Assembly: GCA_002189035.1 (NCBI GenBank)
Contig: NEEC01000410.1
Span: 1 to 36,769 of the forward strand
Length of the DNA stretch: 36,769 nt
Source: Utricularia gibba
Lineage: Eukaryota > Streptophyta > Magnoliopsida > Lamiales > Lentibulariaceae
Direction: 5' to 3'
Part shown: positions 25,429 to 36,055 of the stretch, piece by piece
Layout: each line of letters begins with the position of its first letter
Numbering within the stretch: the first letter of the stretch is position 1
Program-made: the position numbers and the translations under genes
The notes under the pieces: model-generated
Told to the model about the DNA's origin: nothing
What the model saw: the letters and a program-made list of their open reading frames with translations, nothing else
The model's database searches: none

Positions 25429-25956
25429 TCACCACGGAATGCCACGTGAGACACTTTTCGTTGTGGCTTTTTTAATATGTCCACAGTTATCGGACAAACG
25501 TAACTCCAAATTATAATACTTGGAGCTCGAAGGGCTTCCAACAGTGTGCTATGAAGAGCAAGGATCTGCATGTTATGCAAGAGGTGCTTCGCGGACAGGA
25601 TGTGCGACGTAGTCATTTCATTGCGCATCATCATTCGGGGTGCATCCTAAAAATCACACGTGCACGGGATTCATTAAAAATAAATATTTACGCATATCCA
25701 GATTATATAACAGTGTTGGGATAAGTGATGCCACGAAATTCATGATGTAGCATGTGACTTTTTTCCAACTTGATCGCATAGTAGATGAAGTCTGACACCA
25801 TATGTTTTGGCTTTGATTGATGCATTTAGTTGCTATGATACTTCTGATTCTTGATGCACCATTCCCGTATACCATGTCTCTAGTGGCTATTTGATTCTTT
25901 TGCTTGTATGTTGTTCGCATCAATTTCGAGAACATGAAGCACATTATTAAATGCAG
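25429..25956. repeat. Satellite monomer M49 (528 bp, slot 4)
   Basis: g-less; major type; gaaggg; cttccaac; gaccagg cut to gacagg; gcacggg; tgcttg. Confidence 0.95.
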
Positions 25957-26489
25957 TCACCACGGAATGCCACGTGAGACACTTTTCGTTGTGGCTTGTT
26001 TTTAATATGTCCACAGTTATCGGACAAACGTAACTCCAAATTATAATACTTGGAGCTCGAATAGGGCTTCCCAACAGTGTGCTATGAAGAGCAAGGATCT
26101 GCATGTTATGCAAGAGGTGCTTCGCGGACCAGGATGTGCGACGTAGTCATTTCATTGCGCATCATCATTCGGGGTGCATCCTAAAAATCACACGTGCACG
26201 GATTCATTAAAAATAAATATTTACGCATATCCAGATTATATAACAGTGTTGGGATAAGTGATGCCACGAAATTCATGATGTAGCATGTGACTTTTTTCCA
26301 ACTTGATCGCATAGTAGATGAAGTCTGACACCATATGTTTTGGCTTTGATTGATGCATTTAGTTGCTATGATACTTCTGATTCTTGATGCACCATTCCCG
26401 TATACCATGTCTCTAGTGGCTATTTGATTCTTTTGCTTGTATGTTGTTCGCATCAATTTCGAGAACATGAAGCACATTATTAAATGCAG
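25957..26489. repeat. Satellite monomer M50 (533 bp, slot 5)
   Basis: Clean major-type copy; gaataggg, gcacgg, tgcttg. Confidence 0.95.
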
Positions 26490-27017
26490 TCACCACGGAA
26501 TGCCGTGAGACACTTTTCGTTGTGGCTTGTTTTTAATATGTCCACAGTTATCGGACAAACGTAACTCCAAATTATAATACTTGGAGCTCGAAAGGGCTTC
26601 CAACAGTGTGCTATGAAGAGCAAGGATCTGCATGTTATGCAAGAGGTGCTTCGCGGACCAGGATGTGCGACGTAGTCATTTCATTGCGCATCATCATTCG
26701 GGGTGCATCCTAAAAATCACACGTGCACCGGATTCATTAAAAATAAATATTTACGCATATCCAGATTATAACAGTGTTGGGATAAGTGATGCCACGAAAT
26801 TCATGATGTAGCATGTGACTTTTTTCCAACTTGATCGCATAGTAGATGAATCTGACACCATATGTTTTGGCTGTTGATTGATGCATTTAGTTGCTATGAT
26901 ACTTCTGATTCTTGATGCACCATTCCCGTATACCATGTCTCTAGTGGCTATTTGATTCTTTTGCTTGTATGTTGTTCGCATCAATTTCGAGAACATGAAG
27001 CACATTATTAAATGCAG
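26490..27017. repeat. Satellite monomer M51 (528 bp, slot 1)
   Basis: gccgtgag lesion and cttccaac, as in M45. gaaaggg, gcaccgg; cagattataac with gaatctg; ggctgttg; tgcttg. Pairs with M52. Confidence 0.95.
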
Positions 27018-27550
27018 TCACCACGGAATGCCACGTGAGACACTTTTCGTTGTGGCTTGTTTTTAATATGTCCACAGTTATCGGACAAACGTAACTCCAA
27101 ATTATAATACTTGGAGCTCGAAAGGGCTTCCCAACAGTGTGCTATGAAGAGCAAGGATCTGCATGTTATGCAAGAGGTGCTTCGCGGACCAGGATGTGCG
27201 ACGTAGTCATTTCATTGCGCATCATCATTCGGGGTGCATCTAAAAATCACACGTGCACCGGATTCATTAAAAATAAATATTTACGCATATCCAGATTATA
27301 TAACAGTGTTGGGATAAGTGATGCCACGAAAATTCATGATGTAGCATGTGACTTTTTTCCAACTTGATCGCATAGTAGATGAATCTGACACCATATGTTT
27401 TGGCTGTTGATTGATGCATTTAGTTGCTATGATACTTCTGATTCTTGATGCACCATTCCCGTATACCATGTCTCTAGTGGCTATTTGATTCTTTTGCTTG
27501 TATGTTGTTCGCATCAATTTCGAGAACATGAAGCACATTATTAAATGCAG
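27018..27550. repeat. Satellite monomer M52 (533 bp, slot 2)
   Basis: cagattatataac with gaatctg and ggctgttg; gaaaggg, gcaccgg, tgcttg. gcatcct is cut to gcatct; one extra a before attcatg. Confidence 0.95.
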
Positions 27551-28082
27551 TCACCACGGAATGCCACGTGAGACACTTTTCGTTGTGGCTTGTTTTTAAT
27601 ATGTCCACAGTTATCGGACAAACGTAACTCCAAATTATAATACTTGGAGCTCGAAAAGGGCTTCCCAACAGTGTGCTATGAAGAGCAAGGATCTGCATGT
27701 TATGCAAGAGGTGCTTCGCGGACCAGGATGTGCGACGTAGTCATTTCATTGCGCATCATCATTCGGGGTGCATCCTAAAAATCACGTGCACGGATTCATT
27801 AAAAATAAATATTTACGCATATCCAGATTATATAACAGTGTTGGGATAAGTGATGCCACGAAATTCATGATGTAGCATGTGACTTTTTTCCAACTTGATC
27901 GCATAGTAGATGAAGTCTGACACCATATGTTTTGGCTTTGATTGATGCATTTAGTTGCTATGATACTTCTGATTCTTGATGCACCATTCCCGTATACCAT
28001 GTCTCTAGTGGCTATTTGATTCTTTTGCCTTGTATGTTGTTCGCATCAATTTCGAGAACATGAAGCACATTATTAAAAGCAG
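27551..28082. repeat. Satellite monomer M53 (532 bp, slot 3)
   Basis: Major type; gaaaaggg; keeps tgccttg. atcacacgtgc is cut to atcacgtgc with CACGTG intact. Ends aaaagcag (t to a). Confidence 0.95.
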
Positions 28083-28613
28083 TCACCACGGAATGCCACG
28101 TGAGACACTTTTCGTTGTGGCTTTTTTAATATGTCCACAGTTATCGGACAAACGTAACTCCAAATTATAATACTTGGAGCTCGAAAAGGGCTTCCCAACA
28201 GTGTGCTATGAAGAGCAAGGATCTGCATGTTATGCAAGAGGTGCTTCGCGGAAGGATGTGCGACGTAGTCATTTCATTGCGCATCATCATTCGGGGTGCA
28301 TCCTAAAAATCACACGTGCACGGGATTCATTAAAAATAAATATTTACGCATATCCAGATTATATAACAGTGTTGGGATAAGTGATGCCACGAAATTCATG
28401 ATGTAGCATGTGACTTTTTTCCAACTTGATCGCATAGTAGATGAAGTCTGACACCATATGTTTTGGCTGTTGATTGATGCATTTAGTTGCTATGATACTT
28501 CTGATTCTTGATGCACCATTCCCGTATACCATGTCTCTAGTGGCTATTTGATTCTTTTGCTTGTATGTTGTTCGCATCAATTTCGAGAACATGAAGCACA
28601 TTATTAAATGCAG
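28083..28613. repeat. Satellite monomer M54 (531 bp, slot 4)
   Basis: g-less; major type; gaaaaggg, gcacggg, ggctgttg, tgcttg. gcggaagg lesion as in M3. Confidence 0.95.
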
Positions 28614-29144
28614 TCACCACGGAATGCCACGTGAGACACTTTTCGTTGTGGCTTGTTTTTAATATGTCCACAGTTATCGGACAAACGTAACTCCAAATTA
28701 TAATACTTGGAGCTCGAAAGGGCTTCCCAACAGTGTGCTATGAAGAGCAAGGATCTGCATGTTATGCAAGAGGTGCTTCGCGGACCAGGATGTGCGACGT
28801 AGTCATTTCATTGCGCATCATCATTCGGGGTGCATCCTAAAAATCACACGTGCACGGATTCATTAAAAATAATATTTACGCATATCCAGATTATATAACA
28901 GTGTTGGGATAAGTGATGCCACGAAATTCATGATGTAGCATGTGACTTTTTTCCAACTTGATCGCATAGTAGATGAAGTCTGACACCATATGTTTTGGCT
29001 TTGATTGATGCATTTAGTTGCTATGATACTTCTGATTCTTGATGCACCATTCCCGTATACCATGTCTCTAGTGGCTATTTGATTCTTTTGCTTGTATGTT
29101 GTTCGCATCAATTTCGAGAACATGAAGCACATTATTAAATGCAG
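28614..29144. repeat. Satellite monomer M55 (531 bp, slot 5)
   Basis: Major type; gaaaggg, gcacgg, tgcttg; dyad shortened to aataatattt. Confidence 0.95.
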
Positions 29145-29676
29145 TCACCACGGAATGCCACGTGAGACACTTTTCGTTGTGGCTTGTTTTTAATATGTCC
29201 ACAGTTATCGGACAAACGTAACTCCAAATTATAATACTTGGAGCTCGAATAGGGCTTCCCAACAGTGTGCTATGAAGAGCAAGGATCTGCATGTTATGCA
29301 AGAGGTGCTTCGCGGACCAGGATGTGCGACGTAGTCATTTCATTGCGCATCATCATTCGGGGTGCATCCTAAAAATCACACGTGCACGGGATTCATTAAA
29401 AATAAATATTTACGCATATCCAGATTATAACAGTGTTGGGATAAGTGATGCCACGAAATTCATGATGTAGCATGTGACTTTTTTCCAACTTGATCGCATA
29501 GTAGATGAATTCTGACACCATATGTTTTGGCTTTGATTGATGCATTTAGTTGCTATGATACTTCTGATTCTTGATGCACCATTCCCGTATACCATGTCTC
29601 TAGTGGCTATTTGATTCTTTTGCTTGTATGTTGTTCGCATCAATTTCGAGAACATGAAGCACATTATTAAATGCAG
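29145..29676. repeat. Satellite monomer M56 (532 bp, slot 1)
   Basis: gaattc with cagattataac; gaataggg, gcacggg, tgcttg. Confidence 0.95.
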
Positions 29677-30207
29677 TCACCACGGAATGCCACGTGAGAC
29701 ACTTTTCGTTGTGGCTTGTTTTTAATATGTCCACAGTTATCGGACAAACGTAACTCCAAATTATAATACTTGGAGCTCGAAAGGGCTTCCAAACAGTGTG
29801 CTATGAAGAGCAAGGATCTGCATGTTATGCAGAGGTGCTTCGCGGACCAGGATGTGCGACGTAGTCATTTCATTGCGCATCATCATTCGGGGTGCATCCT
29901 AAAAATCACACGTGCACGGATTCATTAAAAATAAATATTTACGCATATCCAGATTATATAACAGTGTTGGGATAAGTGATGCCACGAAATTCATGATGTA
30001 GCATGTGACTTTTTTCCAACTTGATCGCATAGTAGATGAAGTCTGACACCATATGTTTTGGCTTTGATTGATGCATTTAGTTGCTATGATACTTCTGATT
30101 CTTGATGCACCATTCCCGTATACCATGTCTCTAGTGGCTATTTGATTCTTTTGCTTGTATGTTGTTCGCATCAATTTCGAGAACATGAAGCACATTATTA
30201 AATGCAG
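29677..30207. repeat. Satellite monomer M57 (531 bp, slot 2)
   Basis: Major type; gaaaggg; cttccaaac (c to a); gcagagg as in M44; tgcttg. Confidence 0.95.
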
Positions 30208-30742
30208 TCACCACGGAATGCCACGTGAGACACTTTTCGTTGTGGCTTGTTTTTAATATGTCCACAGTTATCGGACAAACGTAACTCCAAATTATAATAC
30301 TTGGAGCTCGAAAAGGGCTTCCCAACAGTGTGCTATGAAGAGCAAGGATCTGCATGTTATGCAAGAGGTGCTTCGCGGACCAGGATGTGCGACGTAGTCA
30401 TTTCATTGCGCATCATCATTCGGGGTGCATCCTAAAAAATCACACGTGCACGGGATTCATTAAAAATAAATATTTACGCATATCCAGAGTTATATAACAG
30501 TGTTGGGATAAGTGATGCCACGAAATTCATGATGTAGCATGTGACTTTTTTCCAACTTGATCGCATAGTAGATGAATCTGACACCATATGTTTTGGCTTT
30601 GATTGATGCATTTAGTTGCTATGATACTTCTGATTCTTGATGCACCATTCCCGTATACCATGTCTCTAGTGGCTATTTGATTCTTTTGCTTGTATGTTGT
30701 TCGCATCAATTTCGAGAACATGAAGCACATTATTAAATGCAG
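30208..30742. repeat. Satellite monomer M58 (535 bp, slot 3)
   Basis: Hybrid cagagttatataac with gaatctg; gaaaaggg, gcacggg, tgcttg; one extra a in cctaaaaaatc. Confidence 0.95.
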
Positions 30743-31274
30743 TCACCACGGAATGCCACGTGAGACACTTTTCGTTGTGGCTTGTTTTTAATATGTCCAC
30801 AGTTATCGGACAAACGTAACTCCAAATTATAATACTTGGAGCTCGAAAGGGCTTCCCAACAGTGTGCTATGAAGAGCAAGGATCTGCATGTTATGCAAGA
30901 GGTGCTTCGCGGACCAGGATGTGCGACGTAGTCATTTCATTGCGCATCATCATTCGGGGTGCATCCTAAAAATCACACGTGCACCGGATTCATTAAAAAT
31001 AAATATTTACGCATATCCAGATTATATAACAGTGTTGGGATAAGTGATGCCACGAAATTCATGATGTAGCATGTGACTTTTTTCCAACTTGATCGCATAG
31101 TAGATGAAGTCTGACACCATATGTTTTGGCTTTGATTGATGCATTAGTTGCTATGATACTTCTGATTCTTGATGCACCATTCCCGTATACCATGTCTCTA
31201 GTGGCTATTTGATTCTTTTGCTTGTATGTTGTTCGCATCAATTTCGAGAACATGAAGCACATTATTAAATGCAG
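30743..31274. repeat. Satellite monomer M59 (532 bp, slot 4)
   Basis: Slot-4 copy that keeps cttgttttt; major type; gaaaggg, gcaccgg, tgcttg; gcattag as in M5. Confidence 0.95.
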
Positions 31275-31806
31275 TCACCACGGAATGCCACGTGAGACAC
31301 TTTTCGTTGTGGCTTGTTTTTAATATGTCCACAGTTATCGGACAAACGTAACTCAAATTATAATACTTGGAGCTCGAAAAGGGCTTCCCAACAGTGTGCT
31401 ATGAAGAGCAAGGATCTGCATGTTATGCAAGAGGTGCTTCGCGGACCAGGATGTGCGACGTAGTCATTTCATTGCGCATCATCATTCGGGGTGCATCCTA
31501 AAAATCACACGTGCACGGGATTCATTAAAAATAAATATTTACGCATATCCAGATTATAACAGTGTTGGGATAAGTGATGCCACGAAATTCATGATGTAGC
31601 ATGTGACTTTTTTCCAACTTGATCGCATAGTAGATGAATTCTGACACCATATGTTTTGGCTTTTGATTGATGCATTTAGTTGCTATGATACTTCTGATTC
31701 TTGATGCACCATTCCCGTATACCATGTCTCTAGTGGCTATTTGATTCTTTTGCTTGTATGTTGTTCGCATCAATTTCGAGAACATGAAGCACATTATTAA
31801 ATGCAG
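31275..31806. repeat. Satellite monomer M60 (532 bp, slot 5)
   Basis: gaattc with cagattataac; gaaaaggg, gcacggg, ggcttttg, tgcttg; actccaaatt reads actcaaatt. Confidence 0.95.
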
Positions 31807-32337
31807 TCACCACGGAATGCCACGTGAGACACTTTTCGTTGTGGCTTGTTTTTAATATGTCCACAGTTATCGGACAAACGTAACTCCAAATTATATACTT
31901 GGAGCTCGAATAGGGCTTCCCAACAGTGTGCTATGAAGAGCAAGGATCTGCATGTTATGCAAGAGGTGCTTCGCGGACCAGGATGTGCGACGTAGTCATT
32001 TCATTGCGCATCATCATTCGGGGTGCATCCTAAAAATCACACGTGCACCGGATTCATTAAAAATAAATATTTACGCATATCCAGATTATATAACAGTGTT
32101 GGGATAAGTGATGCCACGAAATTCATGATGTAGCATGTGACTTTTTTCCAACTTGATCGCATAGTAGATGAAGTCTGACACCATATGTTTTGGCTTTGAT
32201 TGATGCATTTAGTTGCTATGATACTTCTGATTCTTGATGCACCATTCCCGTATACCATGTCTCTAGTGGCTATTTGATTCTTTTGCTTGTATGTTGTTCA
32301 TCAATTTCGAGAACATGAAGCACATTATTAAATGCAG
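31807..32337. repeat. Satellite monomer M61 (531 bp, slot 1)
   Basis: Major type; gaataggg, gcaccgg, tgcttg. ttataatactt reads ttatatactt; gttcgcatc cut to gttcatc. Confidence 0.95.
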
Positions 32338-32865
32338 TCACCACGGAATGCCACGTGAGACACTTTTCGTTGTGGCTTGTTTTTAATATGTCCACAGTTA
32401 TCGGACAAACGTAACTCCAAATTATAATACTTGGAGCTCGAAAAGGGCTTCCAACAGTGTGCTATGAAGAGCAAGGATCTGCATGTTATGCAAGAGGTGC
32501 TTCGCGGACCAGGATGTGCGACGTAGTCATTTCATTGCGCATCATCATTCGGGGTGCATCCTAAAAATCACACGTGCACGGGATTCATTAAAAATAAATA
32601 TTTACGCATATCCAGATATATAACAGTGTTGGGATAAGTGATGCCACGAAATTCATGATGTAGCATGTGACTTTTTTCCAACTTGATCGCATAGTAGATG
32701 AATCTGACACCATACATCTTTTGATTGATGCATTTAGTTGCTATGATACTTCTGATTCTTGATGCACCATTCCCGTATACCATGTCTCTAGTGGCTATTT
32801 GATTCTTTTGCCTTGTATGTTGTTCGCATCAATTTCGAGAACATGAAGCACATTATTAAATGCAG
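32338..32865. repeat. Satellite monomer M62 (528 bp, slot 2), complex lesion
   Basis: cagatatataac with gaatctg, then ccatacatctttt in place of the usual ccatatgttttggctttt, which removes CATATG. gaaaaggg, gcacggg, tgccttg. Confidence 0.95.
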
Positions 32866-33397
32866 TCACCGGAATGCCACGTGAGACACTTTTCGTTGTG
32901 GCTTGTTTTTAATATGTCCACAGTTATCGGACAAACGTAACTCCAAATTATAATACTTGGAGCTCGAATAGGGCTTCCCAACAGTGTGCTATGAAGAGCA
33001 AGGATCTGCATGTTATGCAAGAGGTGCTTCGCGACCAGGATGTGCGACGTAGTCATTTCATTGCGCATCATCATTCGGGGTGCATCCTAAAAATCACACG
33101 TGCACCGGATTCATTAAAAATAAATATTACGCATATCCAGATTATATAACAGTGTTGGGATAAGTGATGCCACGAAATTCATGATGTAGCATGTGACTTT
33201 TTTCCAACTTGATCGCATAGTAGATGAAGTCTGACACCATATGTTTTGGCTTTTGATTGATGCATTTAGTTGCTATGATACTTCTGATTCTTGATGCACC
33301 ATTCCCGTATACCATGTCTCTAGTGGCTATTTGATTCTTTTGCCTTGTATGTTGTTCGCATCAATTTCGAGAACATGAAGCACATTATTAAATGCAG
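32866..33397. repeat. Satellite monomer M63 (532 bp, slot 3)
   Basis: Opens tcaccgg (two or three bases lost). Major type; gaataggg, gcgacc, gcaccgg, ggcttttg, tgccttg; dyad shortened to aaatattac. Confidence 0.95.
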
Positions 33398-33926
33398 TCA
33401 CCACGGAATGCCACGTGAGACACTTTCGTTGTGGCTTTTTTAATATGTCCACAGTTATCGGACAAACGTAACTCCAAATTATAATACTTGGAGCTCGAAA
33501 GGGCTTCCCAACAGTGTGCTATGAAGAGCAAGGATCTGCATGTTATGCAAGAGGTGCTTCGCGGACCAGGATGTGCGACGTAGTCATTTCATTGCGCATC
33601 ATCATTCGGGGTGCATCCTAAAAATCACACGTGCACGGATTCATTAAAAATAAATATTTACGCATATCCAGATTATATAACAGTGTTGGGATAAGTGATG
33701 CCACGAAATTCATGATGTAGCATGTGACTTTTTTCCAACTTGATCGCATAGTAGATGAAGTCTGACACCATATGTTTTGGCTTTGATTGATGCATTTAGT
33801 TGCTATGATACTTCTGATTCTTGATGCACCATTCCCGTATACCATGTCTCTAGTGGCTATTTGATTCTTTTGCTTGTATGTTGTTCGCATCAATTTCGAG
33901 AACATGAAGCACATTATTAAATGCAG
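33398..33926. repeat. Satellite monomer M64 (529 bp, slot 4)
   Basis: g-less; acactttcg; major type; gaaaggg, gcacgg, tgcttg. Confidence 0.95.
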
Positions 33927-34459
33927 TCACCACGGAATGCCACGTGAGACACTTTTCGTTGTGGCTTGTTTTTAATATGTCCACAGTTATCGGACAAACG
34001 TAACTCCAAATTATAATACTTGGAGCTCGAATAGGGCTTCCAACAGTGTGCTATGAAGAGCAAGGATCTGCATGTTATGCAAGAGGTGCTTCGCGGACCA
34101 GGATGTGCGACGTAGTCATTTCATTGCGCATCATCATTCGGGGTGCATCCTAAAAATCACACGTGCACGGGATTCATTAAAAATAAATATTTACGCATAT
34201 CCAGATTATATAACAGTGTTGGGATAAGTGATGCCACGAAATTCATGATGTAGCATGTGACTTTTTTCCAACTTGATCGCATAGTAGATGAAGTCTGACA
34301 CCATATGTTTTGGCTTTTGATTGATGCATTTAGTTGCTATGATACTTCTGATTCTTGATGCACCATTCCCGTATACCATGTCTCTAGGGCTATTTGATTC
34401 TTTTGCCTTGTATGTTGTTCGCATCAATTTCGAGAACATGAAGCACATTATTAAAGCAG
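33927..34459. repeat. Satellite monomer M65 (533 bp, slot 5)
   Basis: Major type; gaataggg, cttccaac, gcacggg, ggcttttg, tgccttg; ctctagggc. Ends ttaaagcag (one t lost). Confidence 0.95.
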
Positions 34460-34991
34460 TCACCACGGAATGCCACGTGAGACACTTTTCGTTGTGGCTT
34501 TTTTTAATATGTCCACAGTTATCGGACAAACGTAACTCCAAATTATAATACTTGGAGCTCGAAAGGGCTTCCCAACAGTGTGCTATGAAGAGCAAGGATC
34601 TGCATGTTATGCAAGAGGTGCTTCGCGGACCAGGATGTGCGACGTAGTCATTTCATTGCGCATCATCATTCGGGGTGCATCCTAAAAATCACACGTGCAC
34701 GGGATTCATTAAAAATAAATATTTACGCATATCCAGATGTATAACAGTGTTGGGATAAGTGATGCCACGAAATTCATGATGTAGCATGTGACTTTTTTCC
34801 AACTTGATCGCATAGTAGATGAATTCTGACACCATATGTTTTGGCTTTGATTGATGCATTTAGTTGCTATGATACTTCTGATTCTTGATGCACCATTCCC
34901 GTATACCATGTCTCTAGTGGCTATTTGATTCTTTTGACTTGTATGTTGTTCGCATCAATTTCGAGAACATGAAGCACATTATTAAATGCAA
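34460..34991. repeat. Satellite monomer M66 (532 bp, slot 1)
   Basis: gaattc with cagatgtataac; g-less; gaaaggg, gcacggg; tgacttg as in M38. Ends in the gcaatc junction. Confidence 0.95.
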
Positions 34992-35523
34992 TCACCACGG
35001 AATGCCACGTGAGACACTTTTCGTTGTGGCTTGTTTTTAATATGTCCACAGTTATCGGACAAACGTAACTCCAAATTATAATACTTGGAGCTCGAATAGG
35101 GCTTCCCAACAGTGTGCTATGAAGAGCAAGGATCTGCATGTTATGCAAGAGGTGCTTCGCGGACCAGGATGTGCGACGTAGTCATTTCATTGCGCATCAT
35201 CATTCGGGTGCATCCTAAAAATCACACGTGCACGGGATTCATTAAAAATAAATATTTACGCATATCCAGATTATATAACAGTGTTGGGATAAGTGATGCC
35301 ACGAAATTCATGATGTAGCATGTGACTTTTTTCCAACTTGATCGCATAGTAGATGAAGTCTGACACCATATGTTTTGGCTGTTGATTGATGCATTTAGTT
35401 GCTATGATACTTCTGATTCTTGATGCACCATTCCCGTATACCATGTCTCTAGTGGCTATTTGATTCTTTTGCTTGTATGTTGTTCATCAATTTCGAGAAC
35501 ATGAAGCACATTATTAAATGCAG
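34992..35523. repeat. Satellite monomer M67 (532 bp, slot 2)
   Basis: Major type; gaataggg, gcacggg, ggctgttg; last tgcttg copy; gttcatc as in M61. Confidence 0.95.
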
Positions 35524-35537
35524 TCACCACGGAATGC

Positions 35538-35543
35538 CACGTG
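35538..35543. other. First CACGTG palindrome of the monomer (G-box-like)
   Basis: At monomer position 15-20, inside gccacgtgag. The minus strand reads CACGTGGC, which fits the plant ABRE core YACGTGGC. Present in almost every copy; M45 and M51 lost it by a two-base deletion. The match is seen in sequence; any protein binding is inference. Confidence 0.5.
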
Positions 35544-35574
35544 AGACACTTTTCGTTGTGGCTTGTTTTTAATA

Positions 35575-35593
35575 TGTCCACAGTTATCGGACA
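35575..35593. other. Short inverted repeat TGTCC/GGACA, 9-nt loop
   Basis: Arms at 35575-35579 and 35589-35593. The five-base stem is perfect but short. In M1, M3, M7, M11, M26 and M69 deletions fall in or beside the loop (gtccacag). Confidence 0.35.
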
Positions 35594-35619
35594 AACGTAA
35601 CTCCAAATTATAATACTTG

Positions 35620-35625
35620 GAGCTC
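35620..35625. other. Conserved GAGCTC (SacI) site of the monomer
   Basis: I see this palindrome in essentially every copy, directly before the polymorphic gaaaaggg/gaaaggg/gaataggg tract. A SacI digest would be expected to reduce the array to monomers of about 530 bp. Confidence 0.7.
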
Positions 35626-35756
35626 GAAAGGGCTTCCCAACAGTGTGCTATGAAGAGCAAGGATCTGCATGTTATGCAAGAGGTGCTTCGCGGACCAGGA
35701 TGTGCGACGTAGTCATTTCATTGCGCATCATCATTCGGGGTGCATCCTAAAAATCA

Positions 35757-35762
35757 CACGTG
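35757..35762. other. Second CACGTG palindrome of the monomer
   Basis: Lies inside cacacgtgcac, about 219 bp after the first CACGTG. It overlaps GTGCAC, also a palindrome. Lost in M10. The polymorphism gcacgg/gcaccgg/gcacggg begins directly after it. Confidence 0.45.
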
Positions 35763-35779
35763 CACGGATTCATTAAAAA

Positions 35780-35789
35780 TAAATATTTA
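35780..35789. other. AT-rich 10-bp dyad TAAATATTTA
   Basis: A perfect palindrome in the most AT-rich stretch of the monomer (attcattaaaaataaatatt). Shortened in M10, M24, M36, M55 and M63. Flexible AT-rich DNA of this kind is common in satellites; no function is shown. Confidence 0.4.
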
Positions 35790-35884
35790 CGCATATCCAG
35801 ATTATATAACAGTGTTGGGATAAGTGATGCACGAAATTCATGATGTAGCATGTGACTTTTTTCCAACTTGATCGCATAGTAGAT

Positions 35885-35890
35885 GAAGTC
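35885..35890. other. Diagnostic site gaagtc/gaattc (EcoRI polymorphism)
   Basis: One base decides whether a copy carries GAATTC. Nineteen full copies do: M1, 3, 5, 7, 8, 9, 11, 12, 14, 17, 18, 22, 27, 31, 42, 45, 56, 60 and 66. M51, 52, 58 and 62 read gaatctg. Nearly all others read gaagtc. Confidence 0.85.
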
Positions 35891-36055
35891 TGACACCATA
35901 TGTTTTGGCTTTGATTGATGCATTTAGTTGCTATGATACTTCTGATTCTTGATGCACCATTCCCGTATACCATGTCTCTAGTGGCTATTTGATTCTTTTG
36001 CCTTGTATGTTGTTCGCATCAATTTCGAGAACATGAAGCACATTATTAAATGCAG

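Larger units (their letters stand above)
35524..36055. repeat. Satellite monomer M68 (532 bp, slot 3), reference for motif positions
   Basis: Clean major-type copy with gaaaggg, gcacgg and tgccttg. One c lost in gatgccacg. Motif entries below use this copy. Confidence 0.95.

Noticed and set aside
30980-30989. 5S rDNA array, suggested by the ~500-bp period and the 10-mer tgcaccggat also found in plant 5S genes
   Set aside because: The rest of the 120-bp 5S gene, including its internal control region, is absent, and many copies lack even this 10-mer.
34206-34595. Longest open frame, 129 codons on the minus strand
   Set aside because: It spans M65/M66 and exists only because small deletions in these copies join two frames that are closed in other copies. 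Its pieces are the same satellite translations found throughout, with no recognisable domain.
23301-35523. Six-monomer higher-order unit, suggested by M45/M51 and M61/M67 sharing rare lesions and by gaattc/gaatctg pairs at lag 6
   Set aside because: The support is a few pairs, while several independent sites favour lag 5 over the whole array. I keep it only as a possible isolated exchange.
35551-35567. CENP-B-box-like start tttcgttg
   Set aside because: Only the first half resembles the box. The essential A and the CGGG at positions 10 and 13-16 are missing in every copy examined.
35534-35870. Ancestral half-unit, from atgccacg and tgac-plus-T-tract words occurring twice per monomer
   Set aside because: The shared words are eight bases or fewer, and the sequence between them does not align at any constant offset by eye.
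35986-36021. Possible Pol III A/B boxes (tggctatttg and tgttcgcatca), hinting at a tRNA-derived SINE
   Set aside because: The B-box match is about 8 of 11 and the A-box match is poor; there is no tRNA fold, terminator or 3' tail, and copies are tandem rather than dispersed.
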